In this document: piece after piece, positions 45,901 to 57,906 of the stretch
Position numbering within the stretch: position 1 is the first letter of the stretch
How the letters are laid out: each line of letters starts with the position of its first letter
Assembly: GCA_948567375.1 (NCBI GenBank)
Contig: OX419757.1
Coordinates: 43,214,001-43,278,000, forward strand
DNA: 64,000 nucleotides
Direction: 5' to 3'
Source of the DNA: Lunularia cruciata
Taxonomy: Eukaryota; Streptophyta; Marchantiopsida; Lunulariales; Lunulariaceae
The notes under the pieces: model-generated
Told to the model about the DNA's origin: nothing
Databases searched by the model: none
The model's input: only the letters and a program-made list of their open reading frames with translations
Translations under genes and position numbers: made by a program

Positions 45901-48900
45901 AGAGGACTGGGTATAAGGAGATGAGAGCAGAAGTCGAGGAACGGGGATCCAGAACTCATTAAATGTATATAAAATGCAAATGAAATATAAACATGATATT
46001 GGAGATATGAGGACAGAAGCCGTTCGAGGAACGGGGGATCCAAAACTCATTAAATGCAAATGAAATGTAGATGAAATGGCAATAAAATGAAAGCAGAACT
46101 GACTGACAGATATACGAATAGGAGATGAAATTCATAACAAGCATGTATTGTCAAGCAACGAACATATATAACAACATGTGGAGAATCTGTGAACCAATGT
46201 GTACTGAGGAAACGAAGAGTCAACTCATATCAAGAAATCTTGAAATAAGTAAATATGAAACAATTGAAAACAAACTGAATGAATTGAGAACAAATTGATT
46301 GAAACCAAACCCGGGATTTAGGGTATGAAAAAGTAGAGTGCAAATCCTTCTTTTAACGATTTCCACTCTCCTTTACTTCCCCCCTTCCCCAAAAGCATGT
46401 ACGACTTCATCAGTGCCAAACGTAGTGCCGAAATAGCTGAGCAAATGTCAGTACTCCTTGAACCAAGTTTCTGTTCAAAAGCTCATGAGTACCAATGCAA
46501 AACTCGGTTGCTTCCTAAGGTGTCACTCATAAGTCAGTGATCAAAATGAGAGAAAAACTGAGAAGATTGTTGAGAAAGAAATAAAATCTGCGATGTCAGA
46601 TGAGCAGAAGAAGAAATCTGGAAGAGAACGGAACATACCTGGTGAAGACTTGAAAGCCAACCAAGATTAGTAAAGCAAAAGCAAGGAAATCCGATGAAAT
46701 CGAAATAAGCAGTAGAAAAACACACATCCGAAGCTAAAAGAGGAAGATGAGACAGAAACCTAATGGAAAACGAAAGGAGAGAAAGAGACGGAAAAAGGAG
46801 ATTCGAGAAGAAAGAGAGCCTTGGATTCTCTTTGTGATTAGGTGATCAACCATGTGGATCCGAGTCATATAATAAGACAACAAACATATACTATTTAAAG
46901 AGATCTGAGATTAATTATCTAGTGGGCTCCCCGTCTGGATGAGAAAACTAAATGATTGAATTACTCAGATATCAGTAGGTTCTCAGACCATGATAATCAT
47001 AGATGTTCTTTTTAGAAAGGTTTGTATCTAAACTTGTGAGAATGACTATGATATGATAAACATGATATGTGCAAATCGAGATAAGTATTACATAAAGGAG
47101 ATTGATATGATATGATATATGATAAACATGATATGTGCAAATCGAGATGAGTATTAAATACATAAAGGAGATTAAGTGAATTCATAAAATCGAATGTAAA
47201 CTGAAGTAAAGGCATAGTAGCAACATATCGAGAGCACACATGTATAGAACTAGTAAGCATCGCGTAATCGGTAACATGTATGTCAAGAAATATTATACGT
47301 CAGGTAATCGACCACCTACAAGAGGACAGGGTATGAGGAAATGAGAGTAGAAGCCGTTCTCTGGACGGCTTCTGGAGGAACGCAGAGCGCAGTGTAAGAG
47401 GACTGGGTATGACGACATGAGAGCAGAAGCCGTTGGAAGAACGAGGAATCCAGAACTCATTAAATGCATATGAAATGCAGATGAAATGTAAACATGATAT
47501 TGGATATATAGGTATATGAGAACAGAAGCCGTTCTGGGAATGGGTTATCCAGAACTCATGAAGTGCAAATGATTGGTAAACAAGATGTACATGATTCACA
47601 ATGCTAGAATAGTGAGAAAAAATCCATAAGGTAGAATGCATCGAATGTAAGTTGAAGCAAAGGCATAATTGAAACAAATTGAGAATAACATATGCCTAAC
47701 AGACTAGTAAACCACAGTGAAATCGAGAACTCTATGCAAAAGACTGCCAGTAAGCAGTGCATGAACTATAAAAATAAAAAACGTGGGCTGGAGTCGGGTA
47801 GGAACACTATACACAAGAGGTCCCATGAATCAGGCAAAGAGCGAAGGAAAAATAATAGGGAGGGAATTAGCTGGGGAATGGAGGAGTGGAACAATGCGAG
47901 AGCTATAGGATGGTGTGGCTGCAGAAACCTGTCAAAATGTAACAGGTTAACGAGAGCGAAGTGAAAAAGGACAGGATATAAAGTATATCGCAACAAGCGC
48001 TATGGACAGTTGAGTCCTGAGATGCTAAACAGCAAAGGGCAGCAGAAGGCGACCATACTAAACCTTCACGAAAACACCTGCAACTTCATCAGTGCCTCAC
48101 GCAGTGCCGAAGTAGCTGAGCAATTGTCAGTACCCCACATACCGAGTTTCTGCTCGAAAACTCAAGAGTGCCAAGGCAAACGCGGTTGATCCCCTAAAGT
48201 GCCGCTCAAAAGTAGTGGGAATGTCAAAAAGAACAGAAGTGGAAGTGTGGAAAGCAAAGGCAAGCAAAAGTGCAGGCACATTCGTAAGAGCTGGAGTCTT
48301 AGCCGCATAATGAGGATCAGTCCAGAAAGAAAAGAATCCACATGAGAAAGGTGAGGGAAGAAATCGAGATATACCTGATGCATAGACGTAGCAGGAGAGA
48401 ACTGGTATACATCCTCTAATCGAGAAGCGCTAAGCACAACATGTAATCGAAGACCAACAAGCAGGACTTGAAAGATTAAGTGGCCTGAAATAGGAAGACT
48501 GGGTCGAAATCAAATATAGGAACCATGAAACAGATCAACAAGTGTGGAGTAGAGCAAAGTGGAAGAGGAGTGGATGATATCTTGGCTGAGATGGAGCAAG
48601 TCGTTAGTGTACCGGATATTGTATATCGCAACAAGCGCTATGAAAGCCTGAGTCCTCAAACACTAAACAGCTAAAGGAAGCAGAAGGCGTTCATAATAAG
48701 CCTCCATGAAAACACATACGACTTCAGCAGTGCCTCACGCAGTGCCAAAGTAGCTGTGCGAGTGTCAGTACCCCTCGTACCGAGTTTCTGTTCGAAAACT
48801 CATGAGTGCCAAGGCCAAGAGGACTGGGTAGTGTACATCGCAGCATGCGCAATGAACGCATGAGTCCTAAAACACTGAACACTGAAGGAAACAGAAAGGC

Positions 48901-51801
48901 GGTCACAGTAAGTCTCCACGAAAGCACAAACGACTTCATCAGTGCCGAAGTATCTTGGTGAATGTCAGTCCCCTCGTACCGAGTTTCTATTCAAAAGCTC
49001 ATGAGTGTTAAGGCAAACTCGGTTGCTTCCAAAGTGCCCCTCAAAATGGTAGTAGTGGGAAGTAAAGAAGCGCTGGGACTTATGCGGAAACCAGCAAGGC
49101 CATGAACGAGTATATATAAAGCCGATCGTAATTTGGAGGAAACTGGAAGGAAATTGGCACAGAAACTGCAGAATAGAGACGATGTATAAGGAAAGGATGT
49201 AAAATCGTGAGCACGAGCAAGGAAAGGATTTGAGACGCACCTTGATAATACCTGAAAGAAAACATCGGTTAATAGAAAAGCAAGCAAACAAAGCAGAATT
49301 ACCAGATGGCAATGAGAAAAATAGCCCGAGCGAGAGAAATACATGCGGAAGAAAAGCTCATACAGAGTACAAAGAAGAGAGGAGAAATATCATTGAGGAA
49401 CAGGAAGAGGCTAGAAATAGCATTAGGGGAGTGTGAGAGAAGGAGAGACAATGTTTACGTGGGGTGATGTGAGAGAGGGGCTGTCGAACCGAGTGGGTCC
49501 CATGCAGGTAAACAGCAAGCATCCGGATTATACAAGATACGAATATCTATTGTAGACAAAGACACTTATGTATTACACAAGTAGTGAGGATTCGAGGGCT
49601 GTTGGTGAAGATACAAACATATGGGAAAATACAAACAGAGCTCGTGAAAAAAAATACAGGAGGAGGAAGAGCATAATTACGGCATAGAAGTCAAGGCAAG
49701 GCTACATCAAAAGTAGCATCAATTTTTCGTTACAGTCGATTGGTGTCAGGAGCACGAAGCCAGATTGAGCAGGCACGAAACCAGGTTGAATGGACATGTC
49801 ATGAGGCACTGTCAGCAGAGTACTAGAGGGAGGTCAGCAGATGGGATAAATGGAAGCTATCCAGCTTTTATTTGAACTGGTTGTGTGAGGGTCTTCAGTA
49901 CTGGAGTATGGCCACAATCGGAACATATATAAATTTGAATGCAAAATAACGAAGGGGGACAAAGTTTAGCAGTACCCATAGTTATGCTCAACATAGTATG
50001 GCAAGTTGGAGAGAGCTGTCTCATCAATGTCCATAACAACGACATCAAATCCGTCACCTTGAGCTGGTACGGTACTCAAGTAGTTGCTGGCTGCCGTTAC
50101 AGCTCCTGCAAAATCTACGAAATATTGTCCACCCGTCATGTACTTTTCTACATGGCTCTTACAGGTCTCACTGACAATCCACCCTTGGTAATTGTTCACT
50201 TCCTCGTTCATGAGAAAGCTATCACATGATTTGACTGCCTTGATATGCATTCCGGCGGTCACAGCTACTGGTTGACCCTGGCAGGATCCCAGCATGACAG
50301 AGAGGGTCACCACCAATGTGAAAAGAAGGATCCCTATGACGGCAACAGCAGAAACTAAGACCGTCACCACGAGGGAAGACAGATAAACTCCGGAATCATC
50401 AACTTGTATGTAACGACTCCCGAATTCTGCATAAACAAAAAGTAGATTCCTTTCAGTCCATCTGGATTTTTTACAATCTGATTTCATATAGTCAAGATAT
50501 TATTATAATAAATCCTTCAGTGGTTACCGAGACGAAAGGTATCTGCACAAGAATTCGAAGCATCTCGGACAATTCTAGCTAGTCAATATACGGTTTCCGC
50601 GGCAGAAAGAGCAGATTAAGTTGAACAGAGTGTAGGCAGAAAGGGCCTGCAGTAAGACACGTAACTTTCTCACAGACCACTTATGTTTCAGGACATTCAT
50701 TTGAATTATCGGAGCGGAGGCACAGTCCCCAGGAGTGTACCTGTATGATCAGTCTACGAAAATTTCCACTTTCCACTAAACATTAGGATTTCCCTCTGTG
50801 CCAGTATAGTGGTCAATCCCCGGGATCGTAATGCTATAATAAGCCAATTGTGGCCCTTGAGCGAACCAAATCTTGTGAAGCTAGAGGATTTTGCGAGAGT
50901 TCACTCCCGGTATAATAGAGCGATAATAGCATTGTTAAAGAATGTGATCTACAGCTTTGATCAAGAAGCTGGGATTTGAAGAAGGGAGTTGATCTTCAAG
51001 TGGAGGCAGAGTAGAAGGACAACCGAATTTTTTTTTTACGTGAATTACTTCTTATGCAAGCTCCAGGTCAGACAAGTACAATCCCAAGATCGTACTGCGG
51101 AATGTCGTAGGCATCATAGACCAAACTCCAAATTGAAACTCGACATAGCCTGTTGATTTTCAACCAGATCGATCGGTTCCATTTGTAAACGAGAGAGATG
51201 AATCACAGAAGTATTAGAAGATACCCTCGTTCCCTGATTGCACAATGTACTACTTTTTCTCCAGAAGAATATTTGCAAGCTGGAGAATGCATATCAAATC
51301 AATCGTCCAAATACTGGGGATCGTTCAGCACATCCTCTCGAATATGGATCTAGATCCACTTGGACTACAATGCACGAGTTGAACTAGAAAACTATATAGA
51401 AAACCCCACTGAATGGCTTCACTAGGTGACTACTGAACCGGAAAGTTTAGCTAATTTATCGTTGCCGATCTTAAAATTCCTGAATAATTACCGTAGATAC
51501 ACAAAACACAAGTTAAACGATCTGGTCGGCGTAAATGCCTCATATACAAATGCGTGAGCTGCCAGCTGACGTTCGCAGCAGTCCCCCGGGGCCTGAAAGT
51601 GGGGCGGCTGAGTGGTACCTACCATCACCTTGAAAGATCAGCGAATACACTAACAATTAGCGAGCATTCCACATGCCAAGTAGGAGGTAACGGAGTGGCA
51701 GTACCTGATCCGCGTCTGCTCAGAAGTTGATAACTGGAATCATTCGGGCCGTGGCCAAAAGCTGGCAACGAAGCGGAGGAACTAGGTCGAGAAATCGGCA
51801 T
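42939..51801 (-). CDS. HAD-family (class B/VSP-like) acid phosphatase, four exons, membrane-anchored
   Basis: Minus-strand exons: 51801-51705, 50426-49976, 43673-43464 and 43116-42939 (TAG). All introns are GT-AG, the phase is kept at each junction, and the spliced product is 311 aa with no break. The N-terminus is Ser-rich and cytosolic, followed by one hydrophobic segment (about residues 45-79, VYLSSLVVTVLVSAVAVIG then LLFTLVVTLSV). The domain shows CKSHVEKYMTGGQYFVDF, motif I VVMDIDETALSNLPYY, WDEWVYEQRG, motif II VVFLTGRPETQRNVT and motif IV GDQWSDLAG, ending FKLPNPMYYIF. The family hydrolyses phosphate monoesters using the first Asp of DxDET. Intron 2 is 6302 bp and full of repeats. Start chosen as the first ATG; the upstream GTG frame was ignored. 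Substrate and location unknown. Confidence 0.9.
45385..46090. repeat. Repeat cluster alpha in intron 2 (first block)
   Basis: Four degenerate copies of a unit of about 105 bp (45385-45490, 45790-45895, 45897-46000, 46001-46090). Shared words are GAGAGCAGAAGCCGTTC, GGATCCAGAACTCATTAAATG and AAATGCAGATGAAATGTAAA. Unclassified; no ORF. Confidence 0.75.
46045..46355 (+). repeat. Repeat copy present inverted at 55885-56180
   Basis: This segment is the reverse complement, with substitutions, of 55885-56180. Shared blocks (plus-strand form) include GAAATGTAGATGAAATGGCA, GAAACGAAGAGTCAACTCAT and GGGTATGAAAAAGTAGAGTG. It extends cluster alpha outwards, so the family unit is larger than the tandem unit. 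Confidence 0.75.
46391..46520. repeat. Repeat beta copy 1 in intron 2
   Basis: Shares CTTCATCAGTGCC, GTAGTGCCGAA, GAGTTTCTGTTC and CTCGGTTGCTTCC with copies at 48065-48210, 48710-48815 and 48910-49050. No coding signal. Confidence 0.7.
47050..47172 (+). repeat. Tandem duplication of about 65 bp in intron 2
   Basis: Two units, each with GATAAACATGATATGTGCAA, then ATCGAGATAAGTATTA (GATGAG in the second) and CATAAAGGAGATT. Confidence 0.8.
47316..47580. repeat. Repeat cluster alpha in intron 2 (second block)
   Basis: Three more copies of the 105-bp unit (47316-47390, 47391-47500, 47500-47580), with the same words as at 45385-46090. Confidence 0.72.
47985..49050. repeat. Repeat beta array in intron 2 (three units of about 220 bp)
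   Basis: Units start with TATATCGCAACAAGCGCTAT-like sequence (47990, 48627, 48836) followed by GAGTCCT and an ACACTAAACAG-like tract, then the beta core ending GTACCGAGTTTCTGTTC. A line linking alpha and beta (GGAGTGGATGAT, TCTTGGCTG) occurs at 45750 and 48565, so both probably belong to one repeat family. Confidence 0.7.
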
Positions 51802-53632
51802 CTTTGCTCTCCTGACACGCTCCGAGCGAATTAGCACCCCGAATTAGAATCGCCGATGCTCTCTTAAAACTTTAACGTTCTCCGGTAGTCGACTTTACCT
51901 CTCGCCGGGGCGATTCTCGATGGCTACCGTAGCCAATCTACAACAATACCATCGTTACACTCTCCCCGTTTCCGCAGACCTGTAGCGGACTCTTGTCAGC
52001 CATTCGTCTCCCGCATTTAATTTCGAATATATCAATCAACCAATCAATCAATTTCTCTCCGGTCCTCAAGCTACCGGATAATAATAATACTAATAAGCGC
52101 GCATTCACGCAAGCTCGATCGATCTCGCACACAACCACTATCGGCGTACAGATCAGAGTACAAGCGACCAACACACACCGAGCTGTCAGTGCAAATCTTC
52201 AGAACTCCGCATTATCTTTCGTAATTGGATCGAAGTTCTCCTCTCCATCCATTCATTGTCCGCTCCGCTCGCTCGGTGTCGTCGGCCAGTCCGACTCCTT
52301 CCTTCCTTCCTGGCCCCCAGCGCCTCCTCTCCTCTCTCTCTCCCTCTCTCCTCCGCTTCCCTTCCCTTTTCCTTTCCTCTTCCTCTCCCCCTGTGTTTCT
52401 CTTTTGTTTCCTTCTTTCCTTTCCTTGCTTAGTTCTCTTGTGTAAGTTGAGTTGAGTGGAGCGAAGGAGAGCGAAGACGACTTTCTCTTCCCTTCCCTTC
52501 CCTTCCCTTCACTGCTAAACTGCTCGCAGCTCGTTAGCCTATAACAAGCCACCCCTCTCGTCCCCCACACGCGCCGACGTGTTTCGCTTTTGTTCTCCTC
52601 CCCTCCATCCAGGAGCCAACAGTAACTGTTCTCATTTGTTATTATCCCTTCCTACACCTTTTCCAATATCTCACTCGTGACAAATGTCCAGATCACCCAA
52701 ATAGAATATGTCTACATAAACTAACGGGAAGATCAAATCCATCTCTCTCCATATATAACCTGGCGTGCGACCGTGGAGAAAATGTAGGTGCATATTGCAC
52801 TTTCGTCAGTCCTACGAATCTCAAGCATTTGCAGACTCCTGTGATGTCCTGCTAATTAGCAAAGCTTACCAGATGTCCAGTTTCGAACTCACGTGAGTGG
52901 TCACTGGAGACGTTTACTCAAAGTGGACCGTACTCACAAAAGACACTTTTTCTTTAGATAGTCGGAGAGATAGACTTAACGGCACTTCCCGTCCTTCTTG
53001 TTATCACACGCCGTCGCCTTCTAACTTGGCACAAAGAGTTAGCCGTCCCCCAATGCTTGACGTGGGCCCAAGTAGCAATCGATTGTCTTAGTTCGCATCG
53101 ATATTCACACGTTGAACACGCAATGTTTTTGTGTATTAACTCGAATTCTCTAATTGTTGAACTTGTGTTTTGCATGACTATACGGAATCTTCGCATCAAT
53201 ACAGACATGTCGGACTCGCAATTTTCTTGTGTGATCTTGTGAATTACATAGTTGTTACAATGGTTTTTGAACACGACCACAAACTCCATGAGTGTAAGAA
53301 AATTCGAAGAGGATGCTATGATGATTAAGATAAACAGAAGTCTAGAATCGTGTAGTAGCCTGGAAAGCCTTGGAAGATCCGCGAGTCAGCCGACCGAGAG
53401 TATGAAATCGTTAGGAGAACGAGGGAAGTAGAGCGAAGCGTTAGACATAGCTGGATATGGTAAGTCGAAATATGTAATATGTGAGAAGAAAAAAGTAAGA
53501 AAGTTTTCATGATTGGAGATTCAACCTTTCTTTTCCCAGTTCAAAAGATAGATCAATTAGGAGAATTAAAAAAACACCACAAACTAGTAAACAGGTTACA
53601 AGATTCATTATCAGCGGATCAAGAGAATGCTG
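51802..53632 (-). promoter_or_regulatory. 5' UTR and promoter region of the acid phosphatase
   Basis: Contains a long pyrimidine tract on the plus strand (52305-52425, CTCTCC-rich) and a CCCTT array (about 52485-52510), i.e. GA-rich on the gene strand. GA/CT-rich tracts are common in plant core promoters and 5' UTRs. No certain TATA box or start site. Beyond about 52700 no feature was recognised. Confidence 0.45.
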
Positions 53633-53715
53633 TTGAATATTGAGGGATATCTTAACACGAAGGATGGCTGAGTTTCTCTTGGAACCTTCGTGATAAGTTA
53701 TCCCTCAATATTCAA
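53633..53715. ncRNA. Candidate hairpin RNA or small inverted-repeat element
   Basis: Arms 53633-53663 and 53685-53715 (31 nt each) pair with two mismatches; the loop is 21 nt (53664-53684). Arm 1 begins TTGAATATTGAGGGATA. It could be a microRNA precursor or a small MITE remnant; no flanking duplication is obvious. Expression cannot be judged from sequence. Confidence 0.45.
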
Positions 53716-55884
53716 GAAGAAAAATCAAATATGGCAAATATTTTGTAATTTATTCTCTATCAATGGGCTGGAGATCAGAAGTCAGAACTTTTATATCATA
53801 TGAATGTGTGTTTTCCTTGGGTTCCTATGGAAGTATTTAGGCTCCTTGGAATTGAGTTCAATCTAAGAGCGGAGTCCTGAATTTTAAATATTAGAGAAAT
53901 AAAGCTCGTTTTCGCTCCTCACTTGAAGTGTAAGGAGGCGAATCCGCAGATTCTGAAGGCAAAAGCATCCTCGACAGTTCCCATGACCTGGAACGTCCAC
54001 GATCTAGAGGTGTCACTGTGTTCGTCTTCAACCCCCAACAGTCAGTCATCTAGAACCTGCACAGAGATCACATGAGTTTCTAGTCCATCACATACTGAAG
54101 TTGGAGCGTTTCTAATCTATCCGAGTCCCGAACTTGCCGAAGTGGAATTGTCGTAACAAGGGTTACTTCTTCATAAATTGAAGGTAAGGCCATTTCTTTA
54201 GTAATCGAGGGCGAGCTTTTAACATGTTGTCAATTTCCGAATAGTGTTTTATCCGGGTGATGAGTCATCTTGAGCCTAATTTCCTTATCAGCTCAATTTC
54301 AGTCATGCCAAGTCGCGATGAATCCATATCAGCTCCAGGTTGCGAACTAAGCAACTTGCTATTGTAGCAAAAAAGTATGAGTGGGGTTAGGTCGGGACAG
54401 TGGCAAGTCCAACGATTTACAGTAGGCTTTGGACATTGAACGGTGAACACTCATTGTAAAATATTGAAGCCGAAGCTCAACGAATGAGTGGACGGTTTAA
54501 GGCTGGACGAGCTGCCAGAGGAATGGGAGCAATCAACTAAAGGAGGATTCAACAAGTTATTAAATTAGCCAGTTTGCGGTTCAATGTGTGTTCACAAACT
54601 AACACGTGAGAAGGTAGGGCCTGAGGTGCGAGGTCAAGTATCGGGAGTTTGTGTTCTGTGTGGTGTTCAAGCCCAGGAAAAAAGTTCTAAGCCTCCTTCT
54701 ACCTTGTGTATGTCTCATCCCGGGGCCGTCGGGAATACCCTAACGTCGGGTATTCCCAGTGTGTAACGTATAGGCGATTGCCTGTGCCTACTTCTCATAT
54801 CCGGTGTTCTAACTTGTTGCATTATGACATGAACCTGGTAAATTGCATCTTATTTCTCCTGCTTTCTACTTCTTGTCGTGCCTTTTACGGTTTTTAAAGA
54901 GGCACCGCTTTCGGCTGAAGTAAGTTGGCCGCTTACCACTTTGTATCTTGGTTCTACGATGGTCTTTCTTAATTCACGTCTCCAGAACACTGGCAGGGTA
55001 AGTTAAACTGCAACATGGATAGGTTGTTGATTCGGGATGGGATCGGAGGATGGGGTTACCTTTAGCTGGTGGAGAAACGACCAGCACTCTCTGAACAATG
55101 ATTCGATGCCGGTTATCAGAGTAGAGAAGCAACAGGAAAGAAGTTTCAGAAACGTTTTCAAGTTGGTTCTCTACCCTGATGTATGCACAACAGCATGCAT
55201 CTTCATGAATCTTCTCGTTTTATGCTCGAGTATTAAATGCAAGACGCGAAGAAATCTCAGAAACATTGCAGTTACTCGAAATAATATGAGCAGTGTACAG
55301 AAACTTCTGATTCCCGTTATTACTTCTTGGACACTGCTCCAAGTTCGGAGTGGCTTCTAAGTGGCAAGTTAGCACGCCGAATATGAGAAGTGGAGACTGG
55401 TTTCTTCTGAGCAAGCTTAAGCAATGACTTCTGAAATGAAAACGCTAACATTGTGTGTTCTTTGAATCAGGCCTGACCACGTCCTCCCTGACATCAAGCA
55501 TGCCAGTAGGCATGGTCCACACTGAGAGTGAAGGTCTTGCAAGGTCTCCACATAACTGATGGCCTTCACATAGAACAGTCATAAAGATGAACTAGGTATA
55601 GGTCAAGTACAGGCGTTGTGCAAATCACCTCGCTGAGCTTTTGCAGCGTTGTGCAGATGTGAAGATCTCTAGCATTCAGTTGTTTACCATCCATGACTTA
55701 GCTTTTATTGGCGCCTCGACCTGTATTCACCAAAAATTTTGCCATGGCAGGAGTAGGTTAAGGCAGGATAAGCTCAAGATAATCCATAACCTGGCCAGAG
55801 GTCTGTGCCAGCTTACATGCTGCTTAAAGAGAAGTATGCTATGCAGAAGTGAAGGCAGAAGAGCCGGTTAAACATATCGATAAT
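53716..55884. other. Intergenic stretch, no gene recognised
   Basis: No coding region supported on either strand; open frames are short and without motifs. A perfect 10-bp inverted repeat (GGGAATACCC and GGGTATTCCC) with a 7-nt loop lies at 54731-54757. Confidence 0.5.
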
Positions 55885-56180
55885 GATAAAAGAAGGATTT
55901 ACACTCTACTTTTTCATACCCGAAGTCCCGGGTTTGATTTCAATCAATTTGTTTTCTGTTCATTCAGTTTGTTTCGAGATTTCTTGATATGAGTTGACTC
56001 TTCGTTTCCTCAGCACAACATTGGTTCACCGATATAGATATATATATACATGTTTGTTGCTTGACAATGCATTTTTTTATGAATTAGATTTCATCTCCTA
56101 TTTGCATATTTGTTAGTCAGTTCTGCTTTCATTTTGTTGCCATTTCATCTACATTTCATTTGCATTTAATGAATTCCATT
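55885..56180 (-). repeat. Inverted copy of the intron-2 repeat (46045-46355)
   Basis: Reverse-complement match across about 295 bp, from TACACTCTACTTTTTCATAC to CATTTGCATTTAATG. It contains a TATA-rich microsatellite (ATATAGATATATATATACA) not expanded in the other copy. The two copies lie about 9.5 kb apart. Confidence 0.75.
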
Positions 56181-57093
56181 CCTTGAAAAGCTTCTATCTT
56201 CCTGTCTCCAATATCGATAATGAGTATAACTCATTCTTTGGGACACCGTACTGCACCTATGAAAGACTACGAGACAAGACATGACACTAAGGGGTTTCAA
56301 TTTGAGAACTGACGGGAGGCTTATGGCTATGTGCCGGATATGGGGCATGTGCCCGATAGCAAGAAGGTACCGAGTGAACGGGCCATAAAGAAATTTTACG
56401 GGCTGTAGGAGGTTATAACAGGCCATCTCATAAATTGGAGTTCGGATTGCAATTTAAGGTTACATGAGGTTTTAAGTTTTAATTCTCACTAATCTTCATT
56501 AATAGTTCAAAGGGACATTTGTCCAAGTGTGCCAGCAAGGAGATTTAGAGTGTCACATGTTGCAAAGGGGTTAGGAAGGGATAATAAGGTCTGCATGAGA
56601 GTCAAATTTGAAATTGAGTGGGAATGAGAGAGATTCAGCAAGGAGTGGGGTAATTTATCAAATCCACAAGATGCAAAAAGAAATTCCAATCCCAATATTG
56701 CAGGGTAAAAATTGATTGTTTATGGTGCAAAGCACAAAGTTTGTATGTGTAGATCGAGCGCCAACTCCATCCTAGAAAAATAAATTGTACATCTACTTGG
56801 AGAAATTCATGGACCATCGACTTTAGAACACACTTGGAAATTGTGTAAATTGAAATCTTGATACCATGGAGTTCAAGCCTATTGGGATGGTAGATGCTAA
56901 TCCAAGGCCCCTCCACCAAGCATAAAGTATTGAAGCACCCGTATTTCTCATTCTCATAGTGCACTTTCCAATTTCATTTTGAATTCTAGATGTGCACAAA
57001 GTTCTCTCATCCATATAGCGAGTGTAGGATTGCTCAACCCCTACTAGTACTCATGTGAGTAAATCAAAAGTTACAAGCAATGCTCCTTGTATT
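56181..57093. other. Stretch without a recognised gene, next to element V
   Basis: An ORF on the minus strand (56964-56635) is Trp-rich but matches nothing I know. The region ends at the 3' terminus of element V. Confidence 0.4.
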
Positions 57094-57198
57094 TGTTGTG
57101 TGTATATACATTGCTACACAACATACATCGTTGTCAACATCATACACTATAGAAACACAACTCACACATAAGTCATACATAGACTCTAAAGTGCCACA
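57094..57198 (-). repeat. B2 repeat of element V
   Basis: On the minus strand TGTGGCACTTTAGAG...CACACAACA; matches B2 of element III and is the 3' terminus. Confidence 0.85.
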
Positions 57199-57640
57199 AT
57201 AATCAGATTTTTTACCACTCGCAACTCAACTCAACTCAAATCAGTACCTGATCTATCACTCTATAAACTGCTAACAATTGGGCACTGATTATAGTCAAGC
57301 CACACCCACTCTAGCTAAGAGAATCCAGGTGACGCTCACCGGCCTCTGTCCACCATAGCCAGGAGCTCGAAGGCTCAACATCAGAGAAGTGAGTTCTCTG
57401 GAGCTGCACTTTGAAGTATACTCTTGGACTTGAGCTAGGTCTGAAACCCTAACGGTTCCCGCTGATGGCACACTCGACGGTGCAAAGTGACAGTGTGCCC
57501 CACCGTGAAGTCAGTACCCCAAACATGAAATCTAACCGTTGGAAAGTAGTCTTTGAGAAACTACTGAAATAACTCTAACTATCATCACTGGAACTCTAGT
57601 GTTCGAGCCATCTAGATGCGACACTACAAATGGTGTGACA
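57199..57640 (-). repeat. A2 repeat of element V
   Basis: On the minus strand TGTCACACCATTTG...AATCTGATTA. The last two bases (CA) are missing at the joint to B2. Confidence 0.88.
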
Positions 57641-57747
57641 ACTATCGTGCGTATATACATTGCTACACAACATATATTGATGTCAACATCTTACACTATA
57701 GAAACACAACTCACACATAAGTCATACATAGACTCTAAAGTGCCACA
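57641..57747 (-). repeat. B1 repeat of element V
   Basis: On the minus strand TGTGGCACTTTAGAG...CACGATAGT, preceded by the purine tract CTAGGGGGGGCGAT (57748-57761 on the plus strand as its complement). Confidence 0.88.
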
Positions 57748-57906
57748 ATCGCCCCCCCTAGCTGGCGGTTAGGTCTCTCTAACTCCAAATAGCCATCTAC
57801 TCTAAGTATATGGTATACCCTATAATGGGTAAAGATCAGGAGGCTGGGTGCTACGGAGCTCCATCATTAGTCGTATTTCTGCAATCTATACCATATAAAG
57901 AATGAA

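Noticed and set aside
45706-46144. Overlapping minus-strand ORFs with repeated His/Leu/Ser peptides
   Set aside because: They arise from the tandem alpha repeats in the intron and show no domain.
47012-47260. ORF with repeated Tyr/His/Ile segments
   Set aside because: It is the translation of the 65-bp tandem duplication.
45385-49050. CRISPR-like array in the intron repeats
   Set aside because: Units are degenerate, of unequal spacing and in a eukaryotic intron; there is no spacer-repeat regularity.
52253-52570. A 105-codon minus-strand ORF rich in Glu, Gly, Lys and Arg
   Set aside because: It is the translation of the pyrimidine-rich tract; low complexity and no motif.
55037-55360. 107-codon plus-strand ORF
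   Set aside because: No motif, no splice context and no sister copy.
56635-56964. 109-codon minus-strand ORF next to element V
   Set aside because: No recognisable motif, no codon or homology support; left unannotated.
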